From Arthrobacter pityocampae (lineage in GTDB: Bacteria; Actinomycetota; Actinomycetes; Actinomycetales; Micrococcaceae): a DNA stretch of 64,000 nucleotides. The stretch is from NCBI RefSeq assembly GCF_002927275.1, contig NZ_PRKW01000005.1, forward strand, positions 186,001-250,000. Reading direction: 5' to 3'. The notes under the pieces were generated by a model. It saw only the letters and a program-made list of their open reading frames with translations. It was not told the DNA's origin and made no database searches. The position numbers and the translations under genes are program-made. This document shows, piece after piece, positions 17,525 to 26,681 of the stretch (positions within the stretch are counted from its first letter, which is position 1; each line of letters starts with the position of its first letter).

Positions 17525-17540
17525 TCGAACACCTGTTCGA
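17525..17540 (+). promoter_or_regulatory. LexA (SOS) box of the mutasome operon
   Basis: TCGAAC-ACCT-GTTCGA is a perfect match to the actinobacterial LexA consensus TCGAAC-N4-GTTCGA, with the symmetry extending one base further on each side. It ends 10 bp before the first mutasome start codon, so bound LexA would cover the promoter. Confidence 0.9.
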
Positions 17541-17550
17541 ATATTGACGA

Positions 17551-18339
17551 GTGATGCCTCCAGCTGCCGGCTCCGCCCTCGACCGGGCCGAGCCCTTCCC
17601 CGATGCCGGGGCGTCACGTCCCGGGGCAGCCGGCCGGCGCGGAACATCGACAGGGGACATCACCCTCGACCTCCAGGCCCGCATCAACAGCATGCAGGCC
17701 AGCACGCTGGACTCCCGGTGCCTGCCCACGGTTCCGGCCCTGGCGCACATCCTGCCGGGCGGGGGCCTCCAGTCGGGAGGGTCCTACACCGTCCGCAACT
17801 CCACCACCCTGGCCATGGCCCTGCTCGCCGGCCCCTCCTCGACCGGCGCGTGGTGCAGCGTCATCGGCATGCCGGACTTCAGCGTGGAGGCAGCCCAGGG
17901 CTTCGGCATCAACCTGGAACGCCTCATCCTGGTCCCCGACCCCGGCTCCCAGTGGCTCACGGTCACGGCGGCCCTCGTGGACGTCGTCTCCATCATCCTG
18001 ACCCGCGCCCCGGACCACCTGGCGCCCACGGAATGGGCCCGCCTCAGGGCACGCCTCCGGCAGCGCGGAGCGGCACTCATCACCCTCGGCAACGGAAAGC
18101 AGAGCGACTCCACGCTCGGCGTGGCGGAGAGCGCCTGGGAGGGCCTCGGATCCGGATCGGGCCATCTGCGGGCCCAGCGCATGAAGATCACCGCGACCCA
18201 GCCCTCGGGGCGGCTCCGCCACGCCTACGTGGGGCTGGCGGACCTGCAGGGCACCACCCGGGAGACGCTCACCACCCCTCCCCGACCCTCCGCCGGCCCG
18301 GCGTCCCTGTTCGAACCCCAGCTGGCGAAGTCCTCATGA
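17551..18339 (+). CDS. ImuA'-like RecA-related mutasome subunit
   Basis: A 262-aa protein with a diverged RecA-like core (about 65-215): HILPGGGLQSGGSYTV stands where the RecA Walker A would be but has lost the GKT, so ATP use is doubtful. It starts at GTG 17551 (or ATG 17554) right behind a perfect LexA box, and its stop overlaps the start of imuB (ATGA). In mycobacteria ImuA' bridges ImuB and DnaE2 during error-prone translesion synthesis; the same gene order implies the same role here. Confidence 0.82.
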   Translation: MMPPAAGSALDRAEPFPDAGASRPGAAGRRGTSTGDITLDLQARINSMQASTLDSRCLPTVPALAHILPGGGLQSGGSYTVRNSTTLAMALLAGPSSTGAWCSVIGMPDFSVEAAQGFGINLERLILVPDPGSQWLTVTAALVDVVSIILTRAPDHLAPTEWARLRARLRQRGAALITLGNGKQSDSTLGVAESAWEGLGSGSGHLRAQRMKITATQPSGRLRHAYVGLADLQGTTRETLTTPPRPSAGPASLFEPQLAKSS

Positions 18340-19940
18340 CCCCCCCACCGCCGGCTGCAGGGACGGCCACCCGGACCATGATGCTCTGGTTCCCCGACTG
18401 GCCCATCACAGCGGCCCTGGGTGAGCATGCGCTGCCGGCCGACGCGGCCTTCGTCCTCGTGGACCGGGGGGAGGTCTTCGCGTGCTCCCCCGCAGCACGG
18501 CAGGACGGCGTGAAGAGGGGGCTGCGCATCCGGGAGGCCCAGGCCCGCTGTACCGGACTCGTGTCCCTCCCGTACGACCCGTCCCTGGACGAGCGCACCT
18601 TCGAACCGGTGACCGCGGCCGTGGAGACGATCATGCCCGGCGTCCAGGTTCTCCGCCCCGGGCTGTGCGCCGTTCGGATCACCGGCCCCGCGCGCTACTA
18701 CCGCGGCGAGCACGGAGCGGCGGGGGTCGTCTTCCAAACCTTCGCCGCCCTCGGCCTCACCGATCTGCGGATCGGCATCGCGGACGGCCTGTTCGCAGCC
18801 GAACAGGCCGCGAGGGCCACCGACGAACTGGACGACGACGTCGAGCAGCTGGTGATCATCCCGGAGGGTGGCTCGCCGGACTTCCTCGGCAGCTACCCCC
18901 TGGACATCCTCGAGCAGCCGAAGCTCACCGTGCTGCTCAAGCGCCTCGGCATCCGCTCCCTGGCGGACTTCGCAGCCCTCAGTGCCTCCGACGTCCGCAA
19001 CCGCTTCGGTGTCGAGGGCGCCCTCGCGCACCGCCGGGCGAGCGGACTCGACCACCGGGACGTCGTCGCCCGGACACCCCCACCGCACCACGACGCCATC
19101 GCGGATTTCGAGCCACCCCTCGCCCGCATCGACCAGCTGGCCTTCGCGTTCCGCACCCGGGCCGGCGAGTTCGTCGACGGGCTGCGGGAGGCCGGACTGG
19201 TGTGCACGGCGCTGCAGATCCGCCTGCACACGGAGTCCGGTGAGGTGTCCGAGCGCCGGTGGCGGCACCCGCGCTGGTTCGACGCCGACGACGTCGTGGA
19301 CCGCGTCCGCTGGCAGCTCCAGGGCACCAACGCGTCGGACCACGGCCTGACCTCCGGCATCACCCGGGTGCACATCGTGCCCGAGACCGTCGAGGACCTC
19401 GCCGACCACGCGGACGGCCTGTGGGGGACGGGACCGGACGAGGGGATCCACCACGGGCTGGCCCGCGTCCAGAGCATGCTGGGCCACGGCGCCGTCCTGA
19501 CCGGGATCATCGCCGGGGGTCGGCTCCTCGCGGACCGCCGGGTCCTCATCCCCTGGGGAGACGCACCGACCGGCCAGGCGCAATCGGCGGCGGCACGGGT
19601 CCGCGACCGCACGCAGCCCTGGCCCGGCCGCCTGCCCGGCCCGGCACCGGCCACGGTGTTCGCCGACCCCGTGCCCGCCGTCGTCGTCGATTCGCGGGGC
19701 CTCCCGGTGGACGTCGATCCCCGGGGCCTGATGACCGCCGATCCCTCCTTCTTCAGCGCCGGACCCCAGGACGAGCGGCGGGCCGTCCACTCCTGGGCCG
19801 GCCCCTGGCCGATCGACGAACGCTGGTGGGATCCGGCGGGGCGCGTCCTCAACCGCTTCCAGCTGGTCGACCACTCGGGCTCGGCCTGGCTGCTGCTGCT
19901 CGAGGACCACGCCTGGTGGGTCGAGGCGAGCTACGACTGA
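18336..19940 (+). CDS. imuB: Y-family polymerase-like mutasome protein ImuB
   Basis: A 534-aa member of the DNA polymerase Y family. The start at ATG 18336 overlaps the upstream stop by four bases. The sequence opens with MMLWFPDWPITAAL where an active enzyme has the metal-binding DxD motif, and the second acidic pair is also absent (RPGLCAVRITG), so it is probably inactive as a polymerase. ImuB acts as the hub linking the sliding clamp, ImuA' and DnaE2. The gene runs into dnaE2 with a one-base TGATG overlap. Confidence 0.88.
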   Translation: MTPPPPAAGTATRTMMLWFPDWPITAALGEHALPADAAFVLVDRGEVFACSPAARQDGVKRGLRIREAQARCTGLVSLPYDPSLDERTFEPVTAAVETIMPGVQVLRPGLCAVRITGPARYYRGEHGAAGVVFQTFAALGLTDLRIGIADGLFAAEQAARATDELDDDVEQLVIIPEGGSPDFLGSYPLDILEQPKLTVLLKRLGIRSLADFAALSASDVRNRFGVEGALAHRRASGLDHRDVVARTPPPHHDAIADFEPPLARIDQLAFAFRTRAGEFVDGLREAGLVCTALQIRLHTESGEVSERRWRHPRWFDADDVVDRVRWQLQGTNASDHGLTSGITRVHIVPETVEDLADHADGLWGTGPDEGIHHGLARVQSMLGHGAVLTGIIAGGRLLADRRVLIPWGDAPTGQAQSAAARVRDRTQPWPGRLPGPAPATVFADPVPAVVVDSRGLPVDVDPRGLMTADPSFFSAGPQDERRAVHSWAGPWPIDERWWDPAGRVLNRFQLVDHSGSAWLLLLEDHAWWVEASYD

Positions 19941-22900
19941 TGGGCTGGAACAACCCTCCCATCCCGTGGTCCGACTTCGAACGGAATCTCTCCGGGACCA
20001 GGCCCGGCGCTCCACCCCGCGGGGCCGACGGCGGCGACAGCCCCGCCTGGTCGCGCAAGCGGCAGCCCTACACCGCGCCCGCCGACGTGCCGGCCCCCGA
20101 GGGGCCCGTGGTGCCGTACGCGGAGCTGCATGTCCACTCCAACTTCAGTTTCCTCGACGGCGCCTCCAGCCCCGAGCATCTCGCCGAGGAGGCCCAGCGG
20201 CTCGGGCTCACCGGCGTGGCGCTCACCGACCACGACGGCCTGTACGGCGCGGTGCGCTTCGCGGAGGCCGCCGAGAAGTACCCGGGGATCTCCACCGTGT
20301 ACGGCACGGAACTCTCGCTCGGCCTGTCCAGGCCGCAGAACGGGGAGGCGGATCCGGAAGGCCGGCACCTGCTGGTCCTCGCCCGCGGATCGGCCGGCTA
20401 CCACCGCCTGTCCACGGCCATCACCGAGGCCCAGCTCGCAGCGGACGCCGAGAAGGGCAAGCCCCGCTACGATCTCGAGCGCCTCGCGGCCCACGCCGCC
20501 GGCCACTGGATGATCCTCACGGGGTGCCGGAAGGGCGCGGTCCGCTCGGCGCTCGTGGCCGGGGGTGAACCCGCGGCCGAAGCAGAACTCCGGGGGCTCG
20601 TCGACCTGTTCGGCCGGGAGTCGGTCGCCGTCGAGCTCATCGACCAGGGGAACCCGCTGGACACCGCGCACAACGATGCCCTGAGCGCCGTCGCGGCCCG
20701 CATGGGGCTGCCCATCGTGGCGACCAACAACGTGCACTACGCGACCCCGAAGCAGCACCGGCTCGCCTCCGCCCTGGCCGCGGTCCGGGCCCGCCGGAGC
20801 CTGGACCAGATGGACGGCTGGCTCCCCTCGGCCGGCGCCGCCCATCTGCGTAGCGGTGCGGAGATGGCCCGGCGCTTTACGAACTACCCCGGGGCGGTGG
20901 AGCGCACGGTGGACATCGCCGCGGATCTCTCCTTCACCCTGCGCAGCGTCCGGCCCGGGCTGCCGACCATCGACCTGCCCGAGGGCCACACCCAGATGAG
21001 CTATCTCCGCGAACTCGTCCGGCGGGGGGCCGACAAGCTCTACGGGGGGCGGACCGATGTCCAGGACCGCATCGAGCGGGAACTGGACGTCATCGAGAGC
21101 AAGAACTTCCCGGGCTACTTCCTGATCGTCCACGACCTGGTCCACTATGCGCGCCGCAACGGCATCCTGTGCCAGGGCCGGGGATCGGCCGCCAACTCCG
21201 CGGTCTGCTACCTGCTGGAGATCACCGCCGTCGATTCCATCAAGTACCGGCTCCCCTTCGAGCGCTTCCTCTCGAGCCTGCGCGACGAGGAGCCGGACAT
21301 CGACGTCGACTTCGACTCGGACCGCCGTGAGGAGGTCATCCAGTACGTCTACCGGAAGTACGGGCGCTTCAATGCCGCCCAGGTGGCCAATGTCATCACC
21401 TACCGGCCCAAGTTCGCCGTCCGTGACATGGCGAAGGCCCTCGGCCACAGCCCCGGCCAGCAGGACGCCTGGTCACGGCAGATCGAGCGGTGGGGCGGAC
21501 TGGTCTCCAGCAGCGATCACGACATCCCGGACTCCGTGGTGGACCTGGCCCAGGAGATCCTGACGTTCCCCCGCCATCTGGGGATCCACTCGGGCGGGAT
21601 GGTGCTCACCGACCGGCCCGTAGGAGAAGTATGCCCGATCGAGCATGGACGGATGGAGGGGCGGACGGTCCTGCAGTGGGACAAGGACGACTGCGCCTGG
21701 ATGGGCCTGGTGAAGTTCGACCTGCTGGGCCTGGGCATCCTCGCGGCGATCCAGTACAACTTCGACCTCGTGGAGCGGCATCTCGGGGAGAAGTGGGAGC
21801 TGCACACCATCCCCAAGGAGGAGCAGGGCGTGTACGACATGCTGTGCTTCGCCGACTCGGTGGGCGTCTTCCAGGTGGAGAGCCGCGCCCAGATGGGCAT
21901 GCTCCCCCGGCTGCAGCCCCGGCAGTTCTACGACCTCGTCATCGAGGTGGCCCTCGTGCGGCCCGGACCGATCCAGGGCGGGGCCGTGCACCCGTACATC
22001 AAACGGAAGATGGGCGAGGAGGAGGTCCGGTACCTCCACCCCGACCTCGAACCGGTCCTCGAACGGACCCTCGGCATTCCCCTGTTCCAGGAACAGCTCA
22101 TGCAGATGGCGATGGTGGTGGGCGGCTGCTCCGGGGCGGACGCCGACCTCCTGCGCCGCGCCATGGGATCCAAGCGCGGCGAGGAACGGATCGACTCCCT
22201 CAAGGCCACCCTGTACGAGGGCATGGCCGCCAACGGGATCACCGGCGACGTCGCGGACACCATCTACGACAAGATCCACGCCTTCGCGAACTTCGGGTTC
22301 GCGGAGAGCCACTCGATCAGCTTCGCCCTGCTGGTCTACGTCAGCGCCTGGCTGCGCCTGCACTACCCCGGGGCCTTCCTCGCCGCCCTCCTGCGGGCCC
22401 AGCCCATGGGGTTCTACTCGCCGCAGACCCTCGTGGCCGACGCCCGGCGGCACGGGGCCGTGGTCCTGCGGCCCGACATCCTGCACTCCGGGGTGCACGC
22501 CGACCTCGAACCGCTCGAGGGCTACGAGCCTGCCGGTGATCCGTCGGCGCGCACCACCGGCAGGGACTGCTGCACGGAGGACGAGCAGCCGCCGGTCGGC
22601 TACTTCGACCGGGACACGCCGTTCGACGCGACGCCCCACCGCCGCGACGGCAACTACGCCGTACGGCTCGGGCTCGCCGGCGTCGACTCCGTCGGCGTGA
22701 AACTCGCCGAGAGGATCGTCGACGAGCGGGACCGCAACGGGCCCTACGAGGACATGCCGGACCTAGCGCGCCGCACGGGCGCCAACGCGGGCCAGCTCGA
22801 AGCCCTCGCGGCGTCCGGTGCGTTCGACTCCCTGGGCCTCAGCCGCCGGGAGGCACTGTGGAACGCCGGGCCGGCGTCGACCGAGCGCGAGGGCCAGATC

Positions 22901-23359
22901 AGGGGCACGGCCGTCTACATCCAGCCGCCCCTGATGCCCGAGCTCTCGGACATCGACACGGTGGGCTCCGACCTGTGGTCGACGGGCATCACCCCCGACG
23001 ACCACCCCGTGCGCCATGCCCGGGCCAGGTTGAAGCGCCGGGGAGCCCTGACGGCGCAGGAACTCAGGACCGCCGAGTCCGGCCGTCGGATCGAGGTGGC
23101 GGGCGTCGTGACACACCGGCAACGGCCGGCGACGGCGAGCGGGATCACCTTCATGAACCTGGAGGACGAGACGGGACTGGTGAACGTCATCTGCTCCGTA
23201 GGGGTGTGGCAGCGCTACCGCCGCGTGGCCCGGGAGGCGAGCAGCGTCATCGTCCGGGGCATCCTCGAACGGTCCGAGGAGGGGGTCGTCAACGTCGTCG
23301 CGGACCGCATCGAGGTCCTGCAGCTCAGGGCGACCACCAGGTCCCGCGATTTCCGCTGA
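19940..23359 (+). CDS. dnaE2: Error-prone DNA polymerase III alpha subunit DnaE2
   Basis: A 1139-aa C-family polymerase. An N-terminal lead of about 50 residues precedes a PHP domain (YAELHVHSNFSFLDGASS), then the polymerase core with the catalytic aspartates in EEPDIDVDFDSDRR, the fingers, a helix-hairpin-helix region and an OB domain near the C-terminus (EVAGVVTHRQRP). DnaE2 carries out damage-induced mutagenic synthesis with ImuA' and ImuB. The ATG at 19940 overlaps the imuB stop by one base. A perfect 18-bp tandem repeat (23355-23390) spans its stop codon. Confidence 0.95.
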   Translation: MGWNNPPIPWSDFERNLSGTRPGAPPRGADGGDSPAWSRKRQPYTAPADVPAPEGPVVPYAELHVHSNFSFLDGASSPEHLAEEAQRLGLTGVALTDHDGLYGAVRFAEAAEKYPGISTVYGTELSLGLSRPQNGEADPEGRHLLVLARGSAGYHRLSTAITEAQLAADAEKGKPRYDLERLAAHAAGHWMILTGCRKGAVRSALVAGGEPAAEAELRGLVDLFGRESVAVELIDQGNPLDTAHNDALSAVAARMGLPIVATNNVHYATPKQHRLASALAAVRARRSLDQMDGWLPSAGAAHLRSGAEMARRFTNYPGAVERTVDIAADLSFTLRSVRPGLPTIDLPEGHTQMSYLRELVRRGADKLYGGRTDVQDRIERELDVIESKNFPGYFLIVHDLVHYARRNGILCQGRGSAANSAVCYLLEITAVDSIKYRLPFERFLSSLRDEEPDIDVDFDSDRREEVIQYVYRKYGRFNAAQVANVITYRPKFAVRDMAKALGHSPGQQDAWSRQIERWGGLVSSSDHDIPDSVVDLAQEILTFPRHLGIHSGGMVLTDRPVGEVCPIEHGRMEGRTVLQWDKDDCAWMGLVKFDLLGLGILAAIQYNFDLVERHLGEKWELHTIPKEEQGVYDMLCFADSVGVFQVESRAQMGMLPRLQPRQFYDLVIEVALVRPGPIQGGAVHPYIKRKMGEEEVRYLHPDLEPVLERTLGIPLFQEQLMQMAMVVGGCSGADADLLRRAMGSKRGEERIDSLKATLYEGMAANGITGDVADTIYDKIHAFANFGFAESHSISFALLVYVSAWLRLHYPGAFLAALLRAQPMGFYSPQTLVADARRHGAVVLRPDILHSGVHADLEPLEGYEPAGDPSARTTGRDCCTEDEQPPVGYFDRDTPFDATPHRRDGNYAVRLGLAGVDSVGVKLAERIVDERDRNGPYEDMPDLARRTGANAGQLEALAASGAFDSLGLSRREALWNAGPASTEREGQIRGTAVYIQPPLMPELSDIDTVGSDLWSTGITPDDHPVRHARARLKRRGALTAQELRTAESGRRIEVAGVVTHRQRPATASGITFMNLEDETGLVNVICSVGVWQRYRRVAREASSVIVRGILERSEEGVVNVVADRIEVLQLRATTRSRDFR

Positions 23360-23390
23360 CGAGCCGGGGACAGCTGACGAGCCGGGGACA
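23355..23390 (+). repeat. 18-bp tandem duplication over the dnaE2 stop
   Basis: GCTGACGAGCCGGGGACA occurs twice without a gap (23355-23372 and 23373-23390). The first copy carries the dnaE2 stop codon. It looks like a recent slippage product. Confidence 0.85.
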
Positions 23391-23409
23391 GGGGGCGGGC
23401 CCGGGAACA

Positions 23410-23441
23410 GGAAAGGGCCCCCGCTGGGCGGGAGCCCTTCC
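23410..23441 (-). terminator. Hairpin terminator after tRNA-Leu, possibly serving dnaE2 too
   Basis: GGAAAGGGC and GCCCTTCC pair around an inner CCCGC/GCGGG stem with a short loop. It lies between the convergent dnaE2 and tRNA-Leu genes and may work in both directions. Confidence 0.6.
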
Positions 23442-23454
23442 GTGTGTCCATCTG

Positions 23455-23537
23455 TGCGCGAGGGGGGATTTGAACCCCCACACCCTTTCGGATACTGGCA
23501 CCTGAAGCCAGCGCGTCTGCCGTTCCGCCACTCGCGC
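23455..23537 (-). tRNA. tRNA-Leu (anticodon CAG)
   Basis: 83 nt. The acceptor GCGCGAG pairs with CTCGCGC, with discriminator A. The anticodon stem CTGGC/GCCAG encloses the loop TTCAGGT, giving anticodon CAG. The extended variable arm typical of class II tRNA and the GGTTCAAAT T-loop are present. CCA is not encoded. Confidence 0.95.
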
Positions 23538-23854
23538 AATTTCGAGATTCCAACATCTGCACCCGGCAGGTGTTGTGAACAGCAGAGACAAGCATAACGG
23601 AGCCCTGCGGCAATTACCTAAACAGCCTCCCGGGGCGGGTTCGCCGGCGCTCCGCGACGGGCCGGGAGGACGGATGATCGTTAGGACAAAGTAATCCTCG
23701 ACGCGACGGCTTGGAGCCCATTGGCAGGGGCTCCCAGTAGTATCGGAGGGAACATGCCCGGCTGGACGATCCCACGACCATGGCCGGGCCACACCCCTCA
23801 GCACCCTGCTGACCGGGGCCCGGACACCTGTGCGACAGGGGGAGGAGGCGGACG

Positions 23855-24595
23855 ATGGGCATTCTCGACAACGTGGAGCGCGGACTCGAAAAACTGGTCC
23901 GCGGAGCCTTCACCACGGGGTCCCGCTCCCAGGTGCAGCCCCTCGAGATCGCCAGCGCCCTCCGCAAGGAACTGGACAACCGCTCCCTCGTCCTCGCCCA
24001 GGGCCGCACCCTCGCACCCAACGTCTTCGCCGCCCGCCTGTCCGATTCGGACTTCGAGCTCGCCCAGCAGTGGGGGTCGGCCCTCGCCGAGGAACTCTGC
24101 GACGTCGTCATCGCCCACGTGAACAGCCAGCAGTACAGCCTGCAGGGGCCCGTGCGCGTCTACTTCGAGCACGATCCCGCGCTCAAGGCGGGGGTCTTCG
24201 AGATCGATTCCTCCATCGAGAAGCAGGCTGCCGCGCCGCGCTCCCCCGGTCCGGCGGCGCCCCTGCCGCCCCGTCGCCAGCCCACGCGCTACCAGCCGAT
24301 CCTCGAGATGGACGGACAGCGGTACTCCCTCAACTCCGGTTCCATCGTCCTCGGACGCTCCTCGGACGCGGACATCCTCGTCGACGACACCGGGGTCTCC
24401 CGGCGCCACCTCGAGATCCGGGCGCAGGGCGGCCGGATCTACGCCGTCGATCTCGGGTCCACCAACGGCAGCTACGTCAACGGGCAGCGGGTCGTCGGGC
24501 AGGCGGAACTCACCGACGGCTCCATGATCACCATGGGACGCTCACGCATGACGTTCCGCCTCCTGGCCACCCAGGACGGGGCGGGTCACCGATGA
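23855..24595 (+). CDS. fhaA: FhaA: DUF3662 and FHA domain protein
   Basis: A 246-aa cytoplasmic protein with a DUF3662 domain (about 1-115) and a C-terminal FHA domain (about 150-235) with the phosphothreonine-binding pattern GRSSDADI, then VSRRHLEI and GSTNGSYVNG. Mycobacterial FhaA binds the phosphorylated pseudokinase domain of MviN and slows peptidoglycan synthesis. Here the putative partner is split into the two genes at 61.3-64 kb. It is the first gene of the kinase operon, with a strong GGGAGGAGG ribosome-binding site, and overlaps fhaB by four bases. Confidence 0.93.
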   Translation: MGILDNVERGLEKLVRGAFTTGSRSQVQPLEIASALRKELDNRSLVLAQGRTLAPNVFAARLSDSDFELAQQWGSALAEELCDVVIAHVNSQQYSLQGPVRVYFEHDPALKAGVFEIDSSIEKQAAAPRSPGPAAPLPPRRQPTRYQPILEMDGQRYSLNSGSIVLGRSSDADILVDDTGVSRRHLEIRAQGGRIYAVDLGSTNGSYVNGQRVVGQAELTDGSMITMGRSRMTFRLLATQDGAGHR

Positions 24596-25080
24596 GCGAG
24601 GCCGGAGAGCTCACCGTCACCCTGTTCCGCTTCGGGTTCCTGATCCTGCTGTGGGTCCTCGTCCTCAGTACCGTCGGCGCCCTGCGCCGCGATCTCGCGG
24701 TGGGCCGCCGCAACCGGGTGGGCGCACCCACGGCGCGCGAGATCCGCAGGAACCCCGAGCTCATGGAGGAACCGCCCCCCGCCCGCGCTGCCGCCCGCCG
24801 GCTGGTCGTGACGGAGGGACCCCTCGCCGGCACCAACCTCGACCTCGCCGCGAGCCCCATCCTCCTCGGCCGCGCCCAGGAGGCCACCCTGGTGCTCGAC
24901 GACGACTACGCCTCGGGCCGTCACGCCCGCCTCTTCCCGCAGGGCAGCCGCTGGTTCATCGAGGATCTCGGGTCCACGAACGGCACCTACCTGGCCGGGG
25001 CCCAGCTGACGCGTGCGCTGCCCGTCGAACCGAATGTCCCCATCAGGATCGGTAAGACGGTCATCGAATTGAGGCCGTAG
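24592..25080 (+). CDS. fhaB: FhaB: membrane-anchored FHA domain protein
   Basis: A 162-aa protein with one N-terminal transmembrane helix (about 9-30), a linker and an FHA domain (about 70-160; LGRAQEATL, SGRHARLF, DLGSTNGTYLAG). I start it at ATG 24592, overlapping the fhaA stop, which places the helix right at the N-terminus. In mycobacteria (FipA) it recruits phosphorylated division proteins such as FtsZ. It is followed 2 bp later by pstP. Confidence 0.92.
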   Translation: MSEAGELTVTLFRFGFLILLWVLVLSTVGALRRDLAVGRRNRVGAPTAREIRRNPELMEEPPPARAAARRLVVTEGPLAGTNLDLAASPILLGRAQEATLVLDDDYASGRHARLFPQGSRWFIEDLGSTNGTYLAGAQLTRALPVEPNVPIRIGKTVIELRP

Positions 25081-25082
25081 GC

Positions 25083-26681
25083 GTGCGGCTCGCCCTGAGG
25101 TTCGCCGCCCGCTCCGACGTGGGCATGGTGCGGGCAAAAAACGACGACTCCGCGTACGTGGGCCGCTACCTGGCCGTCGTCGCCGACGGCATGGGTGGCC
25201 ACGCCGGCGGCAATGTCGCCTCCGCGTCCACCGTCCTCGACCTGGTCCACCTCGATCACGGGGCGCACGACGGCGACGCCGGGACGCACCTGGCCGACGA
25301 GATCCAGACCGCGAACTCACTCCTGTCCGAACTCGTCGCCACCAACCCGCAGCTCGCCGGTATGGGCACCACGGTCACGGCGATCCTGCTCGAGGACAGC
25401 ACCCTGCAGCTCGCCCACATCGGCGACTCCCGCGCCTACCGCCTCAAGGACGGCGTCTTCGAGCAGATCACCACGGATCACACGTTCGTCCAGCGCCTCA
25501 TCGAGGAGGGGCGGCTCAGGCCCGAAGAGGCGGAGACCCACCCCCACAAGAACGTCCTCATGAGGGTCCTCGGCGACGTCGACGCAAGCCCGGAACTCGA
25601 CCTCGCACACTTCGACGCCGACCCCGGCGAACGCTGGCTGCTCTGCTCGGACGGCCTGAACGCCGTCCTCCAGGACCGCGCGGTGGAACAGGTCATGCGC
25701 GAGTCGGGAAGCATCCGCGAATGCGTCGACACCCTCGTCGAACTGACCCTCGCGGGCGGCTCCCCGGACAACATCACCGTCGCCGTCGTCGAGGTCATCG
25801 AAGCGGACGACGACGACGCGTCGCCGCCGTCGTCCATCCCGCCCGCGCGGCAGGCGGCCGGGGAACGCGACACGCCGGCCGACCCCGATGCGGCCTCCCA
25901 CGAGATCGACGGGAACGGTGACCTCCCCGGGGCGGCGATCCGCGCCGACATCATCCGCCAGGACCTGCTGACGAGGCCCCACGTGCTCGTGGGATCCGCG
26001 GCGCTCGCGACCGAGACGGGCCAGATCCCGATCGTGACCCAGCGGTCCACGGAACGGCGCGCAGCGATGATGCTGACCCACAAAGCGGAGCCGGAGGTGG
26101 CGGAGGACCCCGAGGAGGAGGCACCGTCGACGAAGAAGCGCTGGTTCGTGCCGGCGATCCTCGCCCTCATGACGCTCATCCTGATCGCCGTCGTCGGCCT
26201 GGGCTACACGTGGACCCAGACGCGCTACTACGTGACGGACTCCGAGAACCGGGTCGCGATCTACACGGGCGTTCCCCAGCGGATCGGACCGATCAGCCTC
26301 AGCGAGCTGTACGAGGTGACGGACATCCCCGTGTCCAACCTGCCCGAGTACCAGAGGTCCCGGCTGTCGAACACGCTTCCAGCCGCGAGCCTGGAGGAGG
26401 CGCAGCGGATCGTCGGTGACCTGCGCGGTGAACTGCGCGCCGTCAGCTGTGACCCGGTGCCGGCCCCGACGGCCTCCGGATCGCCGAGCCCGACCAGCAG
26501 TGCCCCGGCCGGCAGCCCGGCGCCCTCCGGCACGGCAGCGCCACGACCGTCGTCGTCGGCCACGCCGACAGGCACGCCGTCCTCCGCTCCCCCGTCGCCG
26601 CAGGCCGCACCCTCCCCCGGCGTGTCGTTCCCCGCCCTGTCCTCCCCCGCCGTCGAATGTGTTGGTGCAGCAGATGAGTGA
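25083..26681 (+). CDS. pstP: PstP: PP2C-type Ser/Thr protein phosphatase
   Basis: A 532-aa protein. The PP2C catalytic domain (about 1-240) carries the metal-binding motifs RAKNDD, VADGMGGH and LCSDGLN; a long cytoplasmic linker follows, then one transmembrane helix (about 353-378) and an external tail ending in a Pro/Ser/Thr-rich stretch. It dephosphorylates the PASTA kinases and their substrates. The start is GTG 25083. Its last eight bases overlap the rodA start (ATGAGTGA). Confidence 0.94.
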   Translation: MRLALRFAARSDVGMVRAKNDDSAYVGRYLAVVADGMGGHAGGNVASASTVLDLVHLDHGAHDGDAGTHLADEIQTANSLLSELVATNPQLAGMGTTVTAILLEDSTLQLAHIGDSRAYRLKDGVFEQITTDHTFVQRLIEEGRLRPEEAETHPHKNVLMRVLGDVDASPELDLAHFDADPGERWLLCSDGLNAVLQDRAVEQVMRESGSIRECVDTLVELTLAGGSPDNITVAVVEVIEADDDDASPPSSIPPARQAAGERDTPADPDAASHEIDGNGDLPGAAIRADIIRQDLLTRPHVLVGSAALATETGQIPIVTQRSTERRAAMMLTHKAEPEVAEDPEEEAPSTKKRWFVPAILALMTLILIAVVGLGYTWTQTRYYVTDSENRVAIYTGVPQRIGPISLSELYEVTDIPVSNLPEYQRSRLSNTLPAASLEEAQRIVGDLRGELRAVSCDPVPAPTASGSPSPTSSAPAGSPAPSGTAAPRPSSSATPTGTPSSAPPSPQAAPSPGVSFPALSSPAVECVGAADE

